A stretch of 64,000 bases of DNA from Reyranella humidisoli (GTDB taxonomy: Bacteria > Pseudomonadota > Alphaproteobacteria > Reyranellales > Reyranellaceae), in assembly GCF_019039055.1 (NCBI RefSeq), contig NZ_JAHOPB010000001.1, positions 3,322,001 through 3,386,000 of the forward strand, given 5' to 3'. Below, in pieces: positions 51,312 to 59,464 of the stretch (the first letter of the stretch is position 1; each line of letters opens with the position of its first letter). The notes under the pieces are model-generated. The model was not told the DNA's origin. It saw nothing but the letters and a program-made list of their open reading frames with translations, and made no database searches. The translations under genes and the position numbers were made by a program.

Positions 51312-53033
51312 TTGGCCGGCGGCCCCAGGGCTTTTGGCGTGGCGGGCGTTCTGCGTCCACGCATCAACGGGCAGGCCCTGACGACGCTCGCGGTCCTTGG
51401 GATCGTGGGCTTCCTGGTCCTGCTGCCGATGGTCTTCCTGGTCGAGGAATCGTTGAACGTCGGCGACCCGATGGCGTTTCCGCCGGTCGAGTTCGGCCTC
51501 GCCAACTACGTCGCGATCTTCGAGGAGGACCTCAAGACCGTGTGGAACACGCTGGTCATCGCGGTCATGGCGACCGTGATGGCCATCCTGATCGGCTTCG
51601 TCCTGGCGTGGATACTGACCCGCACCAACGTGCCGGGGCGGGAGAAGCTCGAGCGGCTGATGGAACTGCCCTACTACATGACGCCGCTGGTGGGAGCGCT
51701 CGCCTGGGCAGTGATCGCCGGACCCAAGAGCGGCTTCCTCAACCAGATGTGGAAGGCGGTCGGCGGCACCGGCGACATCGCCGACATCTACACCCATTTC
51801 GGCATCGCCTGGGTGATGGCGCTGTTCGAGGGCACGGTAGCCTTCGTCATGATTTCGGCCTCGATGAAGTCGATGGATCCGGCGCTCGAGGAATCGGCGC
51901 GCGTCATGGGCGCGTCCAAGCTCCGCACCATGCTCACCGTGACGCTGCCGCTGGTCATGCCGGGCGTGCTGGGCGCCATGCTGTTCGTCTTCGCCGAGAT
52001 GCTGGGCTCGTTCGCCGCCGCCCTGGTGCTGGGGATTCCCGGCCGCATCTACGTCATCACCACCGCCATCTGGGATTCGACGCTCTCCTATCCGCCGGAT
52101 TACGGCCGCGCCTCGGCGATGGGCCTGTCGCTGTTCGTCGTGATGTTCTTCATGCTGGCCTTCTATCGGCGCATGATCCGCCGCGGCACCTTCACCACCA
52201 TCAGCGGCAAGGCGTTCCGGCCGCGACCGATGGACATGGGACGGCTCGCCTGGGTGCTGTTCAGCGTCTGCGCGCTCTACGTGGCGCTGGCCGTCGTCTT
52301 CCCGATCGCGGCGCTCCTGATGACCTCGCTGCAGCGCTTCGCCACCGTGATCCTGAGCCAGGCGCAATGGACCCTCGCCAACTATGAGACGGCGCTGTCG
52401 CTCGGCCCCGTGCGCACGGCGCTGTTCAACAGCATCATGCTGGGGCTGGGCGTCGCCACCGTAGGCGTGGTGATCATGTCGCTGCTGGTCTGGATCATCT
52501 ACCGCTCGCAACTGCGGGGCCGCGGCGCGATCGAGTATCTCGTGATGTTCCCCCAGGCCGTGCCACGCCTGGTCTTCGGCCTGGCGCTGCTGTGGGCCTG
52601 GCTCAACATCCCGATCGGCATCTACGGCACCCTGTGGCTGCTGGCGCTGGCCTATTTCACGGTCATGCTGCCGCTCGGGGTGCGCACGCTGGCCGGCGTG
52701 GTGCTTCAGATCGACAAGAGCCTGGAGGAGTGCGCGCGGGTCTGCGGCGCCTCCTGGGCCTATCAGATGCGCACCGTGACGCTGCCGCTGCTCAAGCCCG
52801 GCATCCTGGCGGCGTGGCTGCTGATCTTCATGGCCTGTGTGCGCGAACTTGGCGCCTCGGCGTTCCTGATGGGCCCCAACGCCAAGGTGATCGCGCCGTC
52901 CATCGTCAGTGCCTTCGCCACCAGCGGCACGGAGCTCACGGCGGCGATGGCGTTGATCCAGACCTTCACTGTGGTGCTGGCGCTGGTCATCCTGTTCCGC
53001 GTGGCCCGCGGCATGACCAAGGAGTTGCAGTGA
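51312..53033 (+). CDS. fused ABC transporter permease (two BPD_transp_1 domains)
   Basis: Permease of 573 residues with two copies of the binding-protein-dependent transport domain and about twelve helices, as in FbpB/ThiP-type importers. EAA-like loops are visible at about 190-210 (MDPALEESARVMGASKLRTMLTVTLPLVMPG) and 470-490 (LEECARVCGASWAYQMRTVTLPLLKPG). The start at TTG 51312 is the longest reading; GTG 51339 with CAGGG upstream may be the true one. The 3' end overlaps the ATPase gene. It serves the binding protein of 50226. Confidence 0.86.
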   Translation: MAGGPRAFGVAGVLRPRINGQALTTLAVLGIVGFLVLLPMVFLVEESLNVGDPMAFPPVEFGLANYVAIFEEDLKTVWNTLVIAVMATVMAILIGFVLAWILTRTNVPGREKLERLMELPYYMTPLVGALAWAVIAGPKSGFLNQMWKAVGGTGDIADIYTHFGIAWVMALFEGTVAFVMISASMKSMDPALEESARVMGASKLRTMLTVTLPLVMPGVLGAMLFVFAEMLGSFAAALVLGIPGRIYVITTAIWDSTLSYPPDYGRASAMGLSLFVVMFFMLAFYRRMIRRGTFTTISGKAFRPRPMDMGRLAWVLFSVCALYVALAVVFPIAALLMTSLQRFATVILSQAQWTLANYETALSLGPVRTALFNSIMLGLGVATVGVVIMSLLVWIIYRSQLRGRGAIEYLVMFPQAVPRLVFGLALLWAWLNIPIGIYGTLWLLALAYFTVMLPLGVRTLAGVVLQIDKSLEECARVCGASWAYQMRTVTLPLLKPGILAAWLLIFMACVRELGASAFLMGPNAKVIAPSIVSAFATSGTELTAAMALIQTFTVVLALVILFRVARGMTKELQ

Positions 53034-54094
53034 ACGAGACGCGTATCGAGGTGAAGGATCTGGTCGTGCGGTACGGCGACCAGGTGGCGGTGAATGGCGT
53101 CAGCTTCAGCGTGGGCCGCGGCGAGCACCTGACCCTGCTCGGACCTTCGGGGTGCGGCAAGACGACGACTCTGCGCGCCATCGCCGGTCTCGAACAGCCG
53201 TCGGGCGGCAGCATCCGCGTCGACGGCCGCACGATGTATGACGCGGCGGGGCGCACGAACGTCCAGACCGAGCAGCGCGGCGTGTCGATGGTCTTCCAGT
53301 CCTACGCCATCTGGCCGCACATGAGCGTATTCGACAACGTCGCCTACGGCCTGCGGGTGCGGAAGCAGAGCCAGGACGACATCAAGGCCAACGTCGAGCG
53401 CGCGCTCGACCTCGTGCAGATGCGCCATCTCGCCGAGCGCGGCGCCTCGAAACTCTCGGGCGGCCAGCAGCAGCGCGTCGCGCTGGCCCGCGCCATCGCC
53501 TTCTCGCCCACCGTCGTGCTGTTCGACGAGCCGCTCTCCAACCTAGACGCCAAGCTGCGGGCCGAGATGCGGGTGGAACTGCGCGAGCTGCAGCGGCGGC
53601 TGGGCATCACCTCGGTCTACGTCACCCACGACCAGGAGGAGGCGCTCGCCATCTCCGACCGCGTGATCGTGATGAACGTGGGCGTGATCGAGCAGATCGG
53701 CACGCCGGAGGAGATCTACAACAGGCCGCGCAGCCGCTTCGTGGCGGACTTCGTGGGCTCGGCCAACCTGATCAAGGGCAGGCCCGCGGGCGACGGCACT
53801 TTCGTCACCGAAGGCGGCACATCGCTCAAGGTCATGGCGCCGCACACGCCGCACGGCAAGGAGACCGAGGTCGCCGTCCGCACTGCCTATATCGGCCTGG
53901 AGCCGCAGGCAGGCGAGAACCACGTGCCGGGCAAGGTCCGCCAGCGGCTGTTCCATGGCGATTTCGTGCAGTACGTCGTCGACAGTGGGGTGGGGGCCAT
54001 GATCGTACGCCGCCCGCCGACCAACCTGCTGCCGGAAGGGGCGGACGTCACACTGTCCTTCTCACCGGAGCACTGCGTGCTGCTGGAAGTCTGA
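53030..54094 (+). CDS. ABC transporter ATP-binding protein
   Basis: ATPase of 354 residues with Walker A GPSGCGKTTT, signature LSGGQQQRVALARAIAF, Walker B VVLFDEPLSNLD, and H-loop VTHDQEEAL. A C-terminal regulatory domain (about 240-354) of the TOBE type is present, typical of iron, sugar and putrescine importers. The start is GTG 53030, which overlaps the permease stop (GTGA). It follows AAGGAG. Third gene of the importer, with a repeat behind it. Confidence 0.93.
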   Translation: MNETRIEVKDLVVRYGDQVAVNGVSFSVGRGEHLTLLGPSGCGKTTTLRAIAGLEQPSGGSIRVDGRTMYDAAGRTNVQTEQRGVSMVFQSYAIWPHMSVFDNVAYGLRVRKQSQDDIKANVERALDLVQMRHLAERGASKLSGGQQQRVALARAIAFSPTVVLFDEPLSNLDAKLRAEMRVELRELQRRLGITSVYVTHDQEEALAISDRVIVMNVGVIEQIGTPEEIYNRPRSRFVADFVGSANLIKGRPAGDGTFVTEGGTSLKVMAPHTPHGKETEVAVRTAYIGLEPQAGENHVPGKVRQRLFHGDFVQYVVDSGVGAMIVRRPPTNLLPEGADVTLSFSPEHCVLLEV

Positions 54095-54111
54095 GAAGTC
54101 TCTGCCGCCTC

Positions 54112-54199
54112 TGTCATCCTGAGCGAAGCGAAGGATCTCGCGCCAGCCGGGGAGTCCGTTGGTCGTTCCGCTGGGTCCTTCGCTGCGCTCAGGACGACA
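54112..54199. repeat. intergenic inverted repeat, copy 2
   Basis: Left arm TGTCATCCTGAGCGAAGCGA.. (54112-54137) and right arm (54174-54199) are inverted copies with 23 of 26 matches, separated by 36 bases. The left arm shares the TGTCATC.(C/T)GA.CG.AGCGA core with the repeat at 23901-23997. It lies in the convergent gap between the ATPase and the TauD gene and could serve as a transcript end. Confidence 0.8.
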
Positions 54200-55039
54200 T
54201 CAGAACGGCTCCGTACCCGCCACGATCACCCGGTGCATCAGCCGCCGTTCGCCCTCGGGGTAGTCGGCGTTGGCCTTGTGCATCGTGCAGCGATTGTCCC
54301 AGATCACGATGTCGCCCTGCCGCCAGGCATGGCGGTACTCGTATTTCGGCTGTGTGGCATGGGCGATCAGCTCGTCGAGCAGCGCATCGCTCTCGGCGCG
54401 GCCGAGGCCCACGATCTGCTCCATCCGGTTGGGATTGAGATAGAGCGACTTGCGGCCGGTCTCAGGATGGGTGCGCACCAGCGGATGCGTCGCCTCGGGC
54501 ATCGCAGCCATCTCGTCGGCCGGCCGGGTCGAGATCCGGCTGAGCTTGCGGCTCGAATGGTACTTGTGGATCACCTTCAGCGGATCGATGCGGGCCTTCG
54601 TGGCTGCTGGCAGGTCCGCATAGGCGTCGTACATGTTGGTGAACTGCGTGTCGCCGCCGCGCGACGGGACTTCCACGCCGTAGAGCATGGTGAGCGAGCA
54701 GGGCGCCCGCATGAAGCTGTCGTCGGTGTGCCAGTTGGCGCCGTTCACGATCTTCTTGCCGTCGCCCAGCACGTCGCGATCCTCGCTGGAGATGATGTTC
54801 ACCTCGGCGCATTCCGCCGTGCGGGCAAGCTGCTTGCGCAGCATCGGCGTGCCGAACCTGGACATCGCCGCGAGGAACGCCGGCGGCGCCAGTGTCTGTC
54901 CCCGGATGCAGATCACGAGATTGTCGTGCAACACGCTCGTCAGCGTGGCCTGTGTCGCTTCGTCGGCGGGCGTGTTGAGGTCGATGCCGCTCACCGCCGC
55001 GGCCATGTGGGGGCCGAGTTTCTCGGTCTGGAAATTCAT
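54200..55039 (-). CDS. TauD/TfdA family 2-oxoglutarate dioxygenase
   Basis: Iron- and 2-oxoglutarate-dependent oxygenase of 279 residues. The metal triad is His104 and Asp106 in NWHTDDSFM and His254 in CTMHKANADY; an arginine in RRLMHRV would hold 2-oxoglutarate. Members hydroxylate taurine, sulfonates, herbicides or amino acids. ATG 55039 gives the family start; the 22 residues further upstream are not needed. It is divergent from a GST gene. Confidence 0.9.
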   Translation of the reverse strand: MNFQTEKLGPHMAAAVSGIDLNTPADEATQATLTSVLHDNLVICIRGQTLAPPAFLAAMSRFGTPMLRKQLARTAECAEVNIISSEDRDVLGDGKKIVNGANWHTDDSFMRAPCSLTMLYGVEVPSRGGDTQFTNMYDAYADLPAATKARIDPLKVIHKYHSSRKLSRISTRPADEMAAMPEATHPLVRTHPETGRKSLYLNPNRMEQIVGLGRAESDALLDELIAHATQPKYEYRHAWRQGDIVIWDNRCTMHKANADYPEGERRLMHRVIVAGTEPF

Positions 55040-55103
55040 GGCATTGCTCCCGGAAGGCGGGATAACGTGCGCGCCGATCCGACGAATCTCAAGGGGGACC
55101 GCC

Positions 55104-55700
55104 ATGAAGATCGCCTATTCCGCTGCAAGCCCGTATGTCCGCAAAGTGATGGCTTGCGCCATCGCGCGCGGGCTCAACGACAAGATCGAGCGCTGGAAGA
55201 TCGGCACGACCGATCCGGCGCTGCTGCCGGTCAACCCGCTGTCGAAGGTGCCGACGCTGATCACCGACGATGGCATGTCGATCTACGACAGCCCGGTGAT
55301 CTGCGAGTATCTCGACAGCCTCGGCTCCGCGCCCAAGCTGTTCCCGCCGGTCGGTCCGGCGCGCTGGAAGGCGCTGACGCAGGAAGCGCTGGGCGACGGC
55401 ATCCTCGACGCCACCCAGCCGCGCCGCCGCGAGATCGCGCTGCCCCAGGACGAAGGCCGTCAGGGATACATCGCGCTGCAGCAGGGCAAGGTTGCCCGCG
55501 CGCTCGACGCGCTTGAGAAGGACGCCGATTCGCTCGGAGACCTGACCACGATCGGCGAGATCGCGATCGGCTGCGCGCTGGGATACCTTGATTTCCGCTA
55601 CGCCAACGAGCCGTGGCGTCCGGGTCACCCGAAGCTCGACGCCTGGTACGCCAAGGTCGTGAAGCTGCCGCCCCTTGCCGAGACGATGCCGGTGGGGTGA
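55104..55700 (+). CDS. glutathione S-transferase family protein
   Basis: GST of 198 residues. The thioredoxin-fold half has KIAYSAASPYVRKVMACAIARGL (about 2-24), NPLSKVPTLI and YDSPVICEYLD, and the helical half follows. Ser8-type or Ser5-type active-site residues are available. It may detoxify or take part in breakdown of an aromatic. It starts 64 bases from the TauD gene in the opposite direction and is followed 28 bases later by an HpaB-type gene. Confidence 0.88.
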   Translation: MKIAYSAASPYVRKVMACAIARGLNDKIERWKIGTTDPALLPVNPLSKVPTLITDDGMSIYDSPVICEYLDSLGSAPKLFPPVGPARWKALTQEALGDGILDATQPRRREIALPQDEGRQGYIALQQGKVARALDALEKDADSLGDLTTIGEIAIGCALGYLDFRYANEPWRPGHPKLDAWYAKVVKLPPLAETMPVG

Positions 55701-55728
55701 CAGTCCTCGTCCGGGGCGGAGGGATGCG

Positions 55729-57171
55729 ATGCCGGCACGGACGGGTGAACAGTTCCTGAAGGGCCTTCGAGGCCGACGCGATGTCTGGGTCGACGGCGAG
55801 AAGATCGCCGACGTCGTCGATCATCCAAAGCTCCGCGGCGCGGCCCATGCGCTGGCCGAGGTCTACGATCTCCATCACGCAGAGGCCGCGACCTGCCTCG
55901 CGCCCGATCCGGAGACCGGCGAGCCGATCCCGGTCAGCCACCTGATCCCGCACTCGCGCGAGGACCTGACTCGACGGCACGCGGCGCTGCGGCAGGTGGC
56001 GGAATATTCGGTCGGCCTGATGGGCCGCACGCCCGACTACATGAACGTGACCTATGCGGGCTTTGCCGGTCGGCCCGATGAGTGGGGTGCGCACGGCAAC
56101 GAGGCGGGCGTCGATCGGCTGGTCGCCTATCAGAAATTCCTGCGGCGCGGCGACGTGGCGCTGACGCATACGATCGTCCAGCCCACGGTCGACAAGGCGA
56201 CGGGCGATGCGCCGTCGGCCGGCAACGCCCACGCGCTGCGCAAGGTCGGCGACACCGAGCACGGCATCGTCGTGCGCGGCGCGAGGGTGCTGGCGACGCT
56301 GGCGCCCTTCACTGACGAGATCGCGGTCTATCCTGGCGCGCCGCTGCCGCCGGGCTCCGAGGACTACGCGCTGTCGTTCTGCATTCCCGTCGGGACGCCG
56401 GGCCTGAAGTTCCTCTGTCGCGATTCGATGTCGGCGCCGGACAACCGCTTCGACTTCCCGCTGTCGGGTCGCTTCGACGAGCAGGATGCCTTCGTGATCT
56501 TCGACGATGTCGAGGTGCCGCGCGACCGGCTGTTCATCGACCGCAATCTCGCCGCCTACAATACGGTGATGACGTCTAGCTGGCAGCCCAACATCATGCA
56601 GCAGACGATGATCCGGGCCTGGACGAAGCTCGACTTCGCCTGGGGCCTGGCGCTGCGGATGGCCGCCTCGATCAACGCCGCCGATCCCGAGACGCAACGC
56701 CTGATCGGCGAGATCTGGACCTACGCCGAGTTCACGCGCGCGGCCATCGTGGCGGCCGAGTCGGAGGCTCGCGAATGGCCGTCGGGGCTTTGGACCTGCG
56801 GCGTCCGCCCTCTGCATGCGTTGCGCGCCACCCTGCCACTCTGGTTCCCGCGGGTGAACGAGATCCTGCGCCTGATCGGCTCGCACAACCTCCTGGCCGC
56901 GCCGACGGCAGCCCAGCTCGGCGACCCGGACCTGCGGCCGCTGATCGACCGCTACCTGCCGGGCGCCAAGGGCATGGCGGCGGAGGAGCGCATCCGCATC
57001 TTCCGGCTGGCCTGGGATTTCGCCGGCAGCGCGCTTGCCAGCCGCAACGAGCAGTACGAGCGGTTCTATCTCGCCTCGTCGGCCCGCAACCTGGCGCGGC
57101 ATCTGCAGTTCACCGACCGCAGCCGGGCCGACCGGCTTGTGCAGCGCTTCCTGGACGAGGAGTATCGGTAG
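55729..57171 (+). CDS. 4-hydroxyphenylacetate 3-monooxygenase-type flavin enzyme
   Basis: HpaB-family protein of 480 residues, an FADH2-using monooxygenase with an acyl-CoA-dehydrogenase-like fold. Segments RTGEQFLKGLRGRRDVWVDG, MGRTPDYMNVTYAGFAG, TGDAPSAGNAHALRKVGDTEHGIVVRGARVLATLAP and VFDDVEVPRDRLF are family marks. 4-hydroxybutyryl-CoA dehydratase and HpaB share this fold. No iron-sulfur cysteine cluster pattern is seen, so the monooxygenase is preferred. No reductase partner lies nearby. Confidence 0.85.
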   Translation: MPARTGEQFLKGLRGRRDVWVDGEKIADVVDHPKLRGAAHALAEVYDLHHAEAATCLAPDPETGEPIPVSHLIPHSREDLTRRHAALRQVAEYSVGLMGRTPDYMNVTYAGFAGRPDEWGAHGNEAGVDRLVAYQKFLRRGDVALTHTIVQPTVDKATGDAPSAGNAHALRKVGDTEHGIVVRGARVLATLAPFTDEIAVYPGAPLPPGSEDYALSFCIPVGTPGLKFLCRDSMSAPDNRFDFPLSGRFDEQDAFVIFDDVEVPRDRLFIDRNLAAYNTVMTSSWQPNIMQQTMIRAWTKLDFAWGLALRMAASINAADPETQRLIGEIWTYAEFTRAAIVAAESEAREWPSGLWTCGVRPLHALRATLPLWFPRVNEILRLIGSHNLLAAPTAAQLGDPDLRPLIDRYLPGAKGMAAEERIRIFRLAWDFAGSALASRNEQYERFYLASSARNLARHLQFTDRSRADRLVQRFLDEEYR

Positions 57172-57190
57172 GCAGAGCGAGGAGGGGCCG

Positions 57191-57496
57191 ATGAGCGATA
57201 TCGACACCAAGCCGCAGGCGGTGGAGCGGACCAAGACCAAGCAGCCGCCGCTCTACAAGGTCATCCTGCTGAACGACGACTACACGCCGCGAGAGTTCGT
57301 GGTCGTTGTTCTCAAAGCCGTGTTCCGCATGACCGAGGAACAGTCCTACGCCGTGATGATGACGGCCCATCAGCGCGGCGCCTGCGTGGTCGCGACCTAC
57401 ACCCGCGACGTCGCCGAATCCAAGGCCAGCGAGGCCAACGACATGGCGCGCGGCGCGGGCCATCCGCTGGAGTTCAGCACCGAGCCGGAAGAGTAG
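57191..57496 (+). CDS. clpS: ATP-dependent Clp protease adaptor ClpS
   Basis: ClpS adaptor of 101 residues, which delivers N-degron proteins to ClpAP. The N-degron pocket loop PLYKVILLNDDYTPREFVVVVLKAVF (about 20-45), the TAHQRGACVVATYTRDVAESKA segment and the C-terminal domain are present. No clpA gene lies beside it in this window. ATG 57191 follows GGAGGGGCCG. Two ClpS forms often exist in alphaproteobacteria; this may be either. Confidence 0.93.
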   Translation: MSDIDTKPQAVERTKTKQPPLYKVILLNDDYTPREFVVVVLKAVFRMTEEQSYAVMMTAHQRGACVVATYTRDVAESKASEANDMARGAGHPLEFSTEPEE

Positions 57497-57680
57497 CAGC
57501 CGCGGCCGGCCGCCCTGTTGCGCGGGCGGTTCCCGCCGAACCGGTGCTGCGGCGGTCCCGGGTCCGCTGGGCGGCAATGGGCGTGGCGCGAGGGCGTGCT
57601 CGATAAGCCCTTGCGATCATTGACAAATTCGTGGTTTCCAGCCAAAAGGCTCCGGGAAAGTTGGGTGGAAAATCAATGGG

Positions 57681-57709
57681 TTGACGGCCGGCCCTCCGGT
57701 CCGTATTTT
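57681..57709 (+). promoter_or_regulatory. sigma-70-type promoter of rpmJ
   Basis: TTGACG (57681-57686), a 17-base spacer and TATTTT (57704-57709) lie about 58 bases ahead of the rpmJ start, giving a transcript start near 57716. It is the best sigma-70-like site in the clpS-rpmJ gap (57497-57766), which holds no credible gene. Confidence 0.65.
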
Positions 57710-57729
57710 CCGCCCGCTTTCGGAATTCA

Positions 57730-57752
57730 CCCCGGCACGGCCGGGGCTTTTT
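57730..57752 (+). terminator. terminator-like hairpin in the rpmJ leader (possible attenuator)
   Basis: CCCCGGC-ACG-GCCGGGG (57730-57746) is followed by C and five T (57747-57752), directly between the rpmJ promoter and its ribosome site. It is strong enough to end transcription, so rpmJ may be read through only in part. Confidence 0.6.
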
Positions 57753-57766
57753 GTTGAGTTAGGGCC

Positions 57767-57892
57767 ATGAAGATCCGTCATTCTCTCAAGTCGGTGAAGC
57801 TCCGTCACAAGGACTGCCGCATCGTGCGCCGCAAGGGCCGCGTTTACGTGATCAACAAGACCAACCCGCGCTTCAAGGCCCGCCAGGGCTGA
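57767..57892 (+). CDS. rpmJ: 50S ribosomal protein L36
   Basis: Ribosomal protein L36 of 41 residues. It begins [17 protein letters not shown] and ends [13 protein letters not shown]. It has one cysteine (Cys17) and lacks the zinc-binding C-X2-C set, so it is the zinc-free paralogue type seen in many alphaproteobacteria. It was too short for a standard long-ORF screen. It stands alone with its own promoter, leader hairpin and a terminator behind, away from the spc operon. Confidence 0.95.
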   Translation: MKIRHSLKSVKLRHKDCRIVRRKGRVYVINKTNPRFKARQG

Positions 57893-57920
57893 AGACGGCG
57901 TCAGCGTCTTGCTGAAAAAA

Positions 57921-57951
57921 GCGGCGGGAGCTTCGGCTTCCGCCGCTTTTT
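57921..57951 (+). terminator. intrinsic terminator of rpmJ
   Basis: GCGGCGGGAGC / GCTTCCGCCGC with a TTCG tetraloop (57921-57946) and five T form a strong terminator 28 bases after the rpmJ stop. The A-run before the stem makes it possibly bidirectional. Confidence 0.85.
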
Positions 57952-57972
57952 CATTTGGCGTATGAGCGAAGC

Positions 57973-59460
57973 ATGCAGATGCCGCCGCTCGATCCCGCCA
58001 TTCTTGCCCGCCGCTCGGACATCGTCGCCGCGCTGCGTGCCATCGTTCCGGGCGAGGGCGTGATCGACGACCTCGACGGCATGCGGCCTTACGAATGCGA
58101 TGCGCTGTCGGCCTATCGGCAGATGCCGATGGTGGTCGTGCTGCCCGAGACGGTGGCCCAGGTCGCCGCCATCCTGCGCTACTGCCAGGACAACAAGGTG
58201 AAGGTCGTGCCGCGCGGCGGCGGGACGTCACTCTCCGGCGGCTCGATGCCGATCGGCGACGGCATCCTGCTGGCCATGGGCAAGTTCAACCGCGTGCTGG
58301 AGATCGATTACGCCAATCGCTGCGCGAGGGTGCAGCCCGGTGTCACCAATCTCGGTGTCACCAAGGCGGTCGAGCACGAGGGCTTCTACTACGCGCCAGA
58401 TCCCAGCTCGCAGATCGCCTGCTCGATCGGCGGCAACGTCGCGGAGAATTCCGGGGGCGTGCATTGCCTGAAGTACGGCCTCACCACCAACAACCTGCTC
58501 GGCATCGAGATGGTGCTGATGAACGGCGAGATCGTGCGGCTGGGCGGCAAGCACCTCGACGCCGGCGGCTACGATCTGCTCGGCCTGATGACCGGTTCGG
58601 AAGGGCTTCTGGGCGTCGTCACGGAAGTCACCGTGCGACTGCTGCGCAAGCCATCGACGGCGCGCGCCGTGCTGCTGGGCTTCCCGACGGAAGCGGGCGC
58701 GGCCGATTGCGTCGCCGCCGTGATCGCGTCGGGCATCATCCCCGGCGGCATGGAGATGATGGACAAGGACGCGACCCGGTGTGCCGAGGCCTATGTCGGT
58801 GCGGGCTATCCGCTCGACGCCGAGGGATTGCTGATCGTCGAACTCGACGGGCCACCGGTCGAGGTCGATTACCTGGTCGAGCGCGTCGCCGAGATCGCCC
58901 GGGGGCGTGGCGCCACGACGATCCGCGTCAGCCACGACGAGCAGGAGCGGGTGCTGTTCTGGGCCGGCCGCAAGGCGGCGTTCCCCGCCGTCGGCCAGAT
59001 CTCACCCGACTACATGTGCCTCGATGGGTCAGTGCCGCGCGGCAAGCTGGTCGAGGTGCTGGCCGAGATGCGCGTTCTGTCGAAGCAGTATGGCCTGCGG
59101 GTCGTTAACGTCTTTCACGCCGGCGACGGCAATCTCCACCCGCTGATCCTGTTCGACGCCAACGATCCCGATGAACTCAGGCGGTGCGAGGAACTGGGCG
59201 CCGACATCCTGCGGCTCTGCGTGAGGGTCGGTGGCGTGCTGACCGGCGAGCATGGCGTCGGCATCGAGAAGCGCGACCTGATGGGCGTGCAGTTCACCGA
59301 GATCGACCTCGACCAGCAGATGCGCGTGAAATGCGCCTTCGACCCCGACCATCTGCTCAACCCGGGCAAGGTGTTTCCCCAGCTGCGCCGCTGCGCCGAA
59401 CTGGGACGCCTGGTCGTGACGCAGAACAGACTCCCGTTCCCCGATATTCCGCGGTTCTGA
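57973..59460 (+). CDS. glcD: glycolate oxidase FAD subunit GlcD
   Basis: FAD-linked oxidase subunit of 495 residues. The FAD_binding_4 domain has VVLPETVAQVAAILRYC, VVPRGGGTSLSGGS and MTGSEGLLGVVTEV; the C-terminal domain has NVFHAGDGNLHPLILFD and VLTGEHGVGIEKRDLMG. It oxidises glycolate or a related 2-hydroxy acid and passes electrons by GlcE and GlcF. ATG 57973 is taken because homology starts there; a TTG at 57955 is possible. GlcE begins 4 bases after the stop. Confidence 0.93.
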   Translation: MQMPPLDPAILARRSDIVAALRAIVPGEGVIDDLDGMRPYECDALSAYRQMPMVVVLPETVAQVAAILRYCQDNKVKVVPRGGGTSLSGGSMPIGDGILLAMGKFNRVLEIDYANRCARVQPGVTNLGVTKAVEHEGFYYAPDPSSQIACSIGGNVAENSGGVHCLKYGLTTNNLLGIEMVLMNGEIVRLGGKHLDAGGYDLLGLMTGSEGLLGVVTEVTVRLLRKPSTARAVLLGFPTEAGAADCVAAVIASGIIPGGMEMMDKDATRCAEAYVGAGYPLDAEGLLIVELDGPPVEVDYLVERVAEIARGRGATTIRVSHDEQERVLFWAGRKAAFPAVGQISPDYMCLDGSVPRGKLVEVLAEMRVLSKQYGLRVVNVFHAGDGNLHPLILFDANDPDELRRCEELGADILRLCVRVGGVLTGEHGVGIEKRDLMGVQFTEIDLDQQMRVKCAFDPDHLLNPGKVFPQLRRCAELGRLVVTQNRLPFPDIPRF

Positions 59461-59464
59461 TTCG

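Noticed and set aside
57518..57757. 79-residue frame in the clpS-rpmJ gap
   Set aside because: Contains the rpmJ promoter and the leader hairpin, lacks a ribosome site and shows no family similarity.
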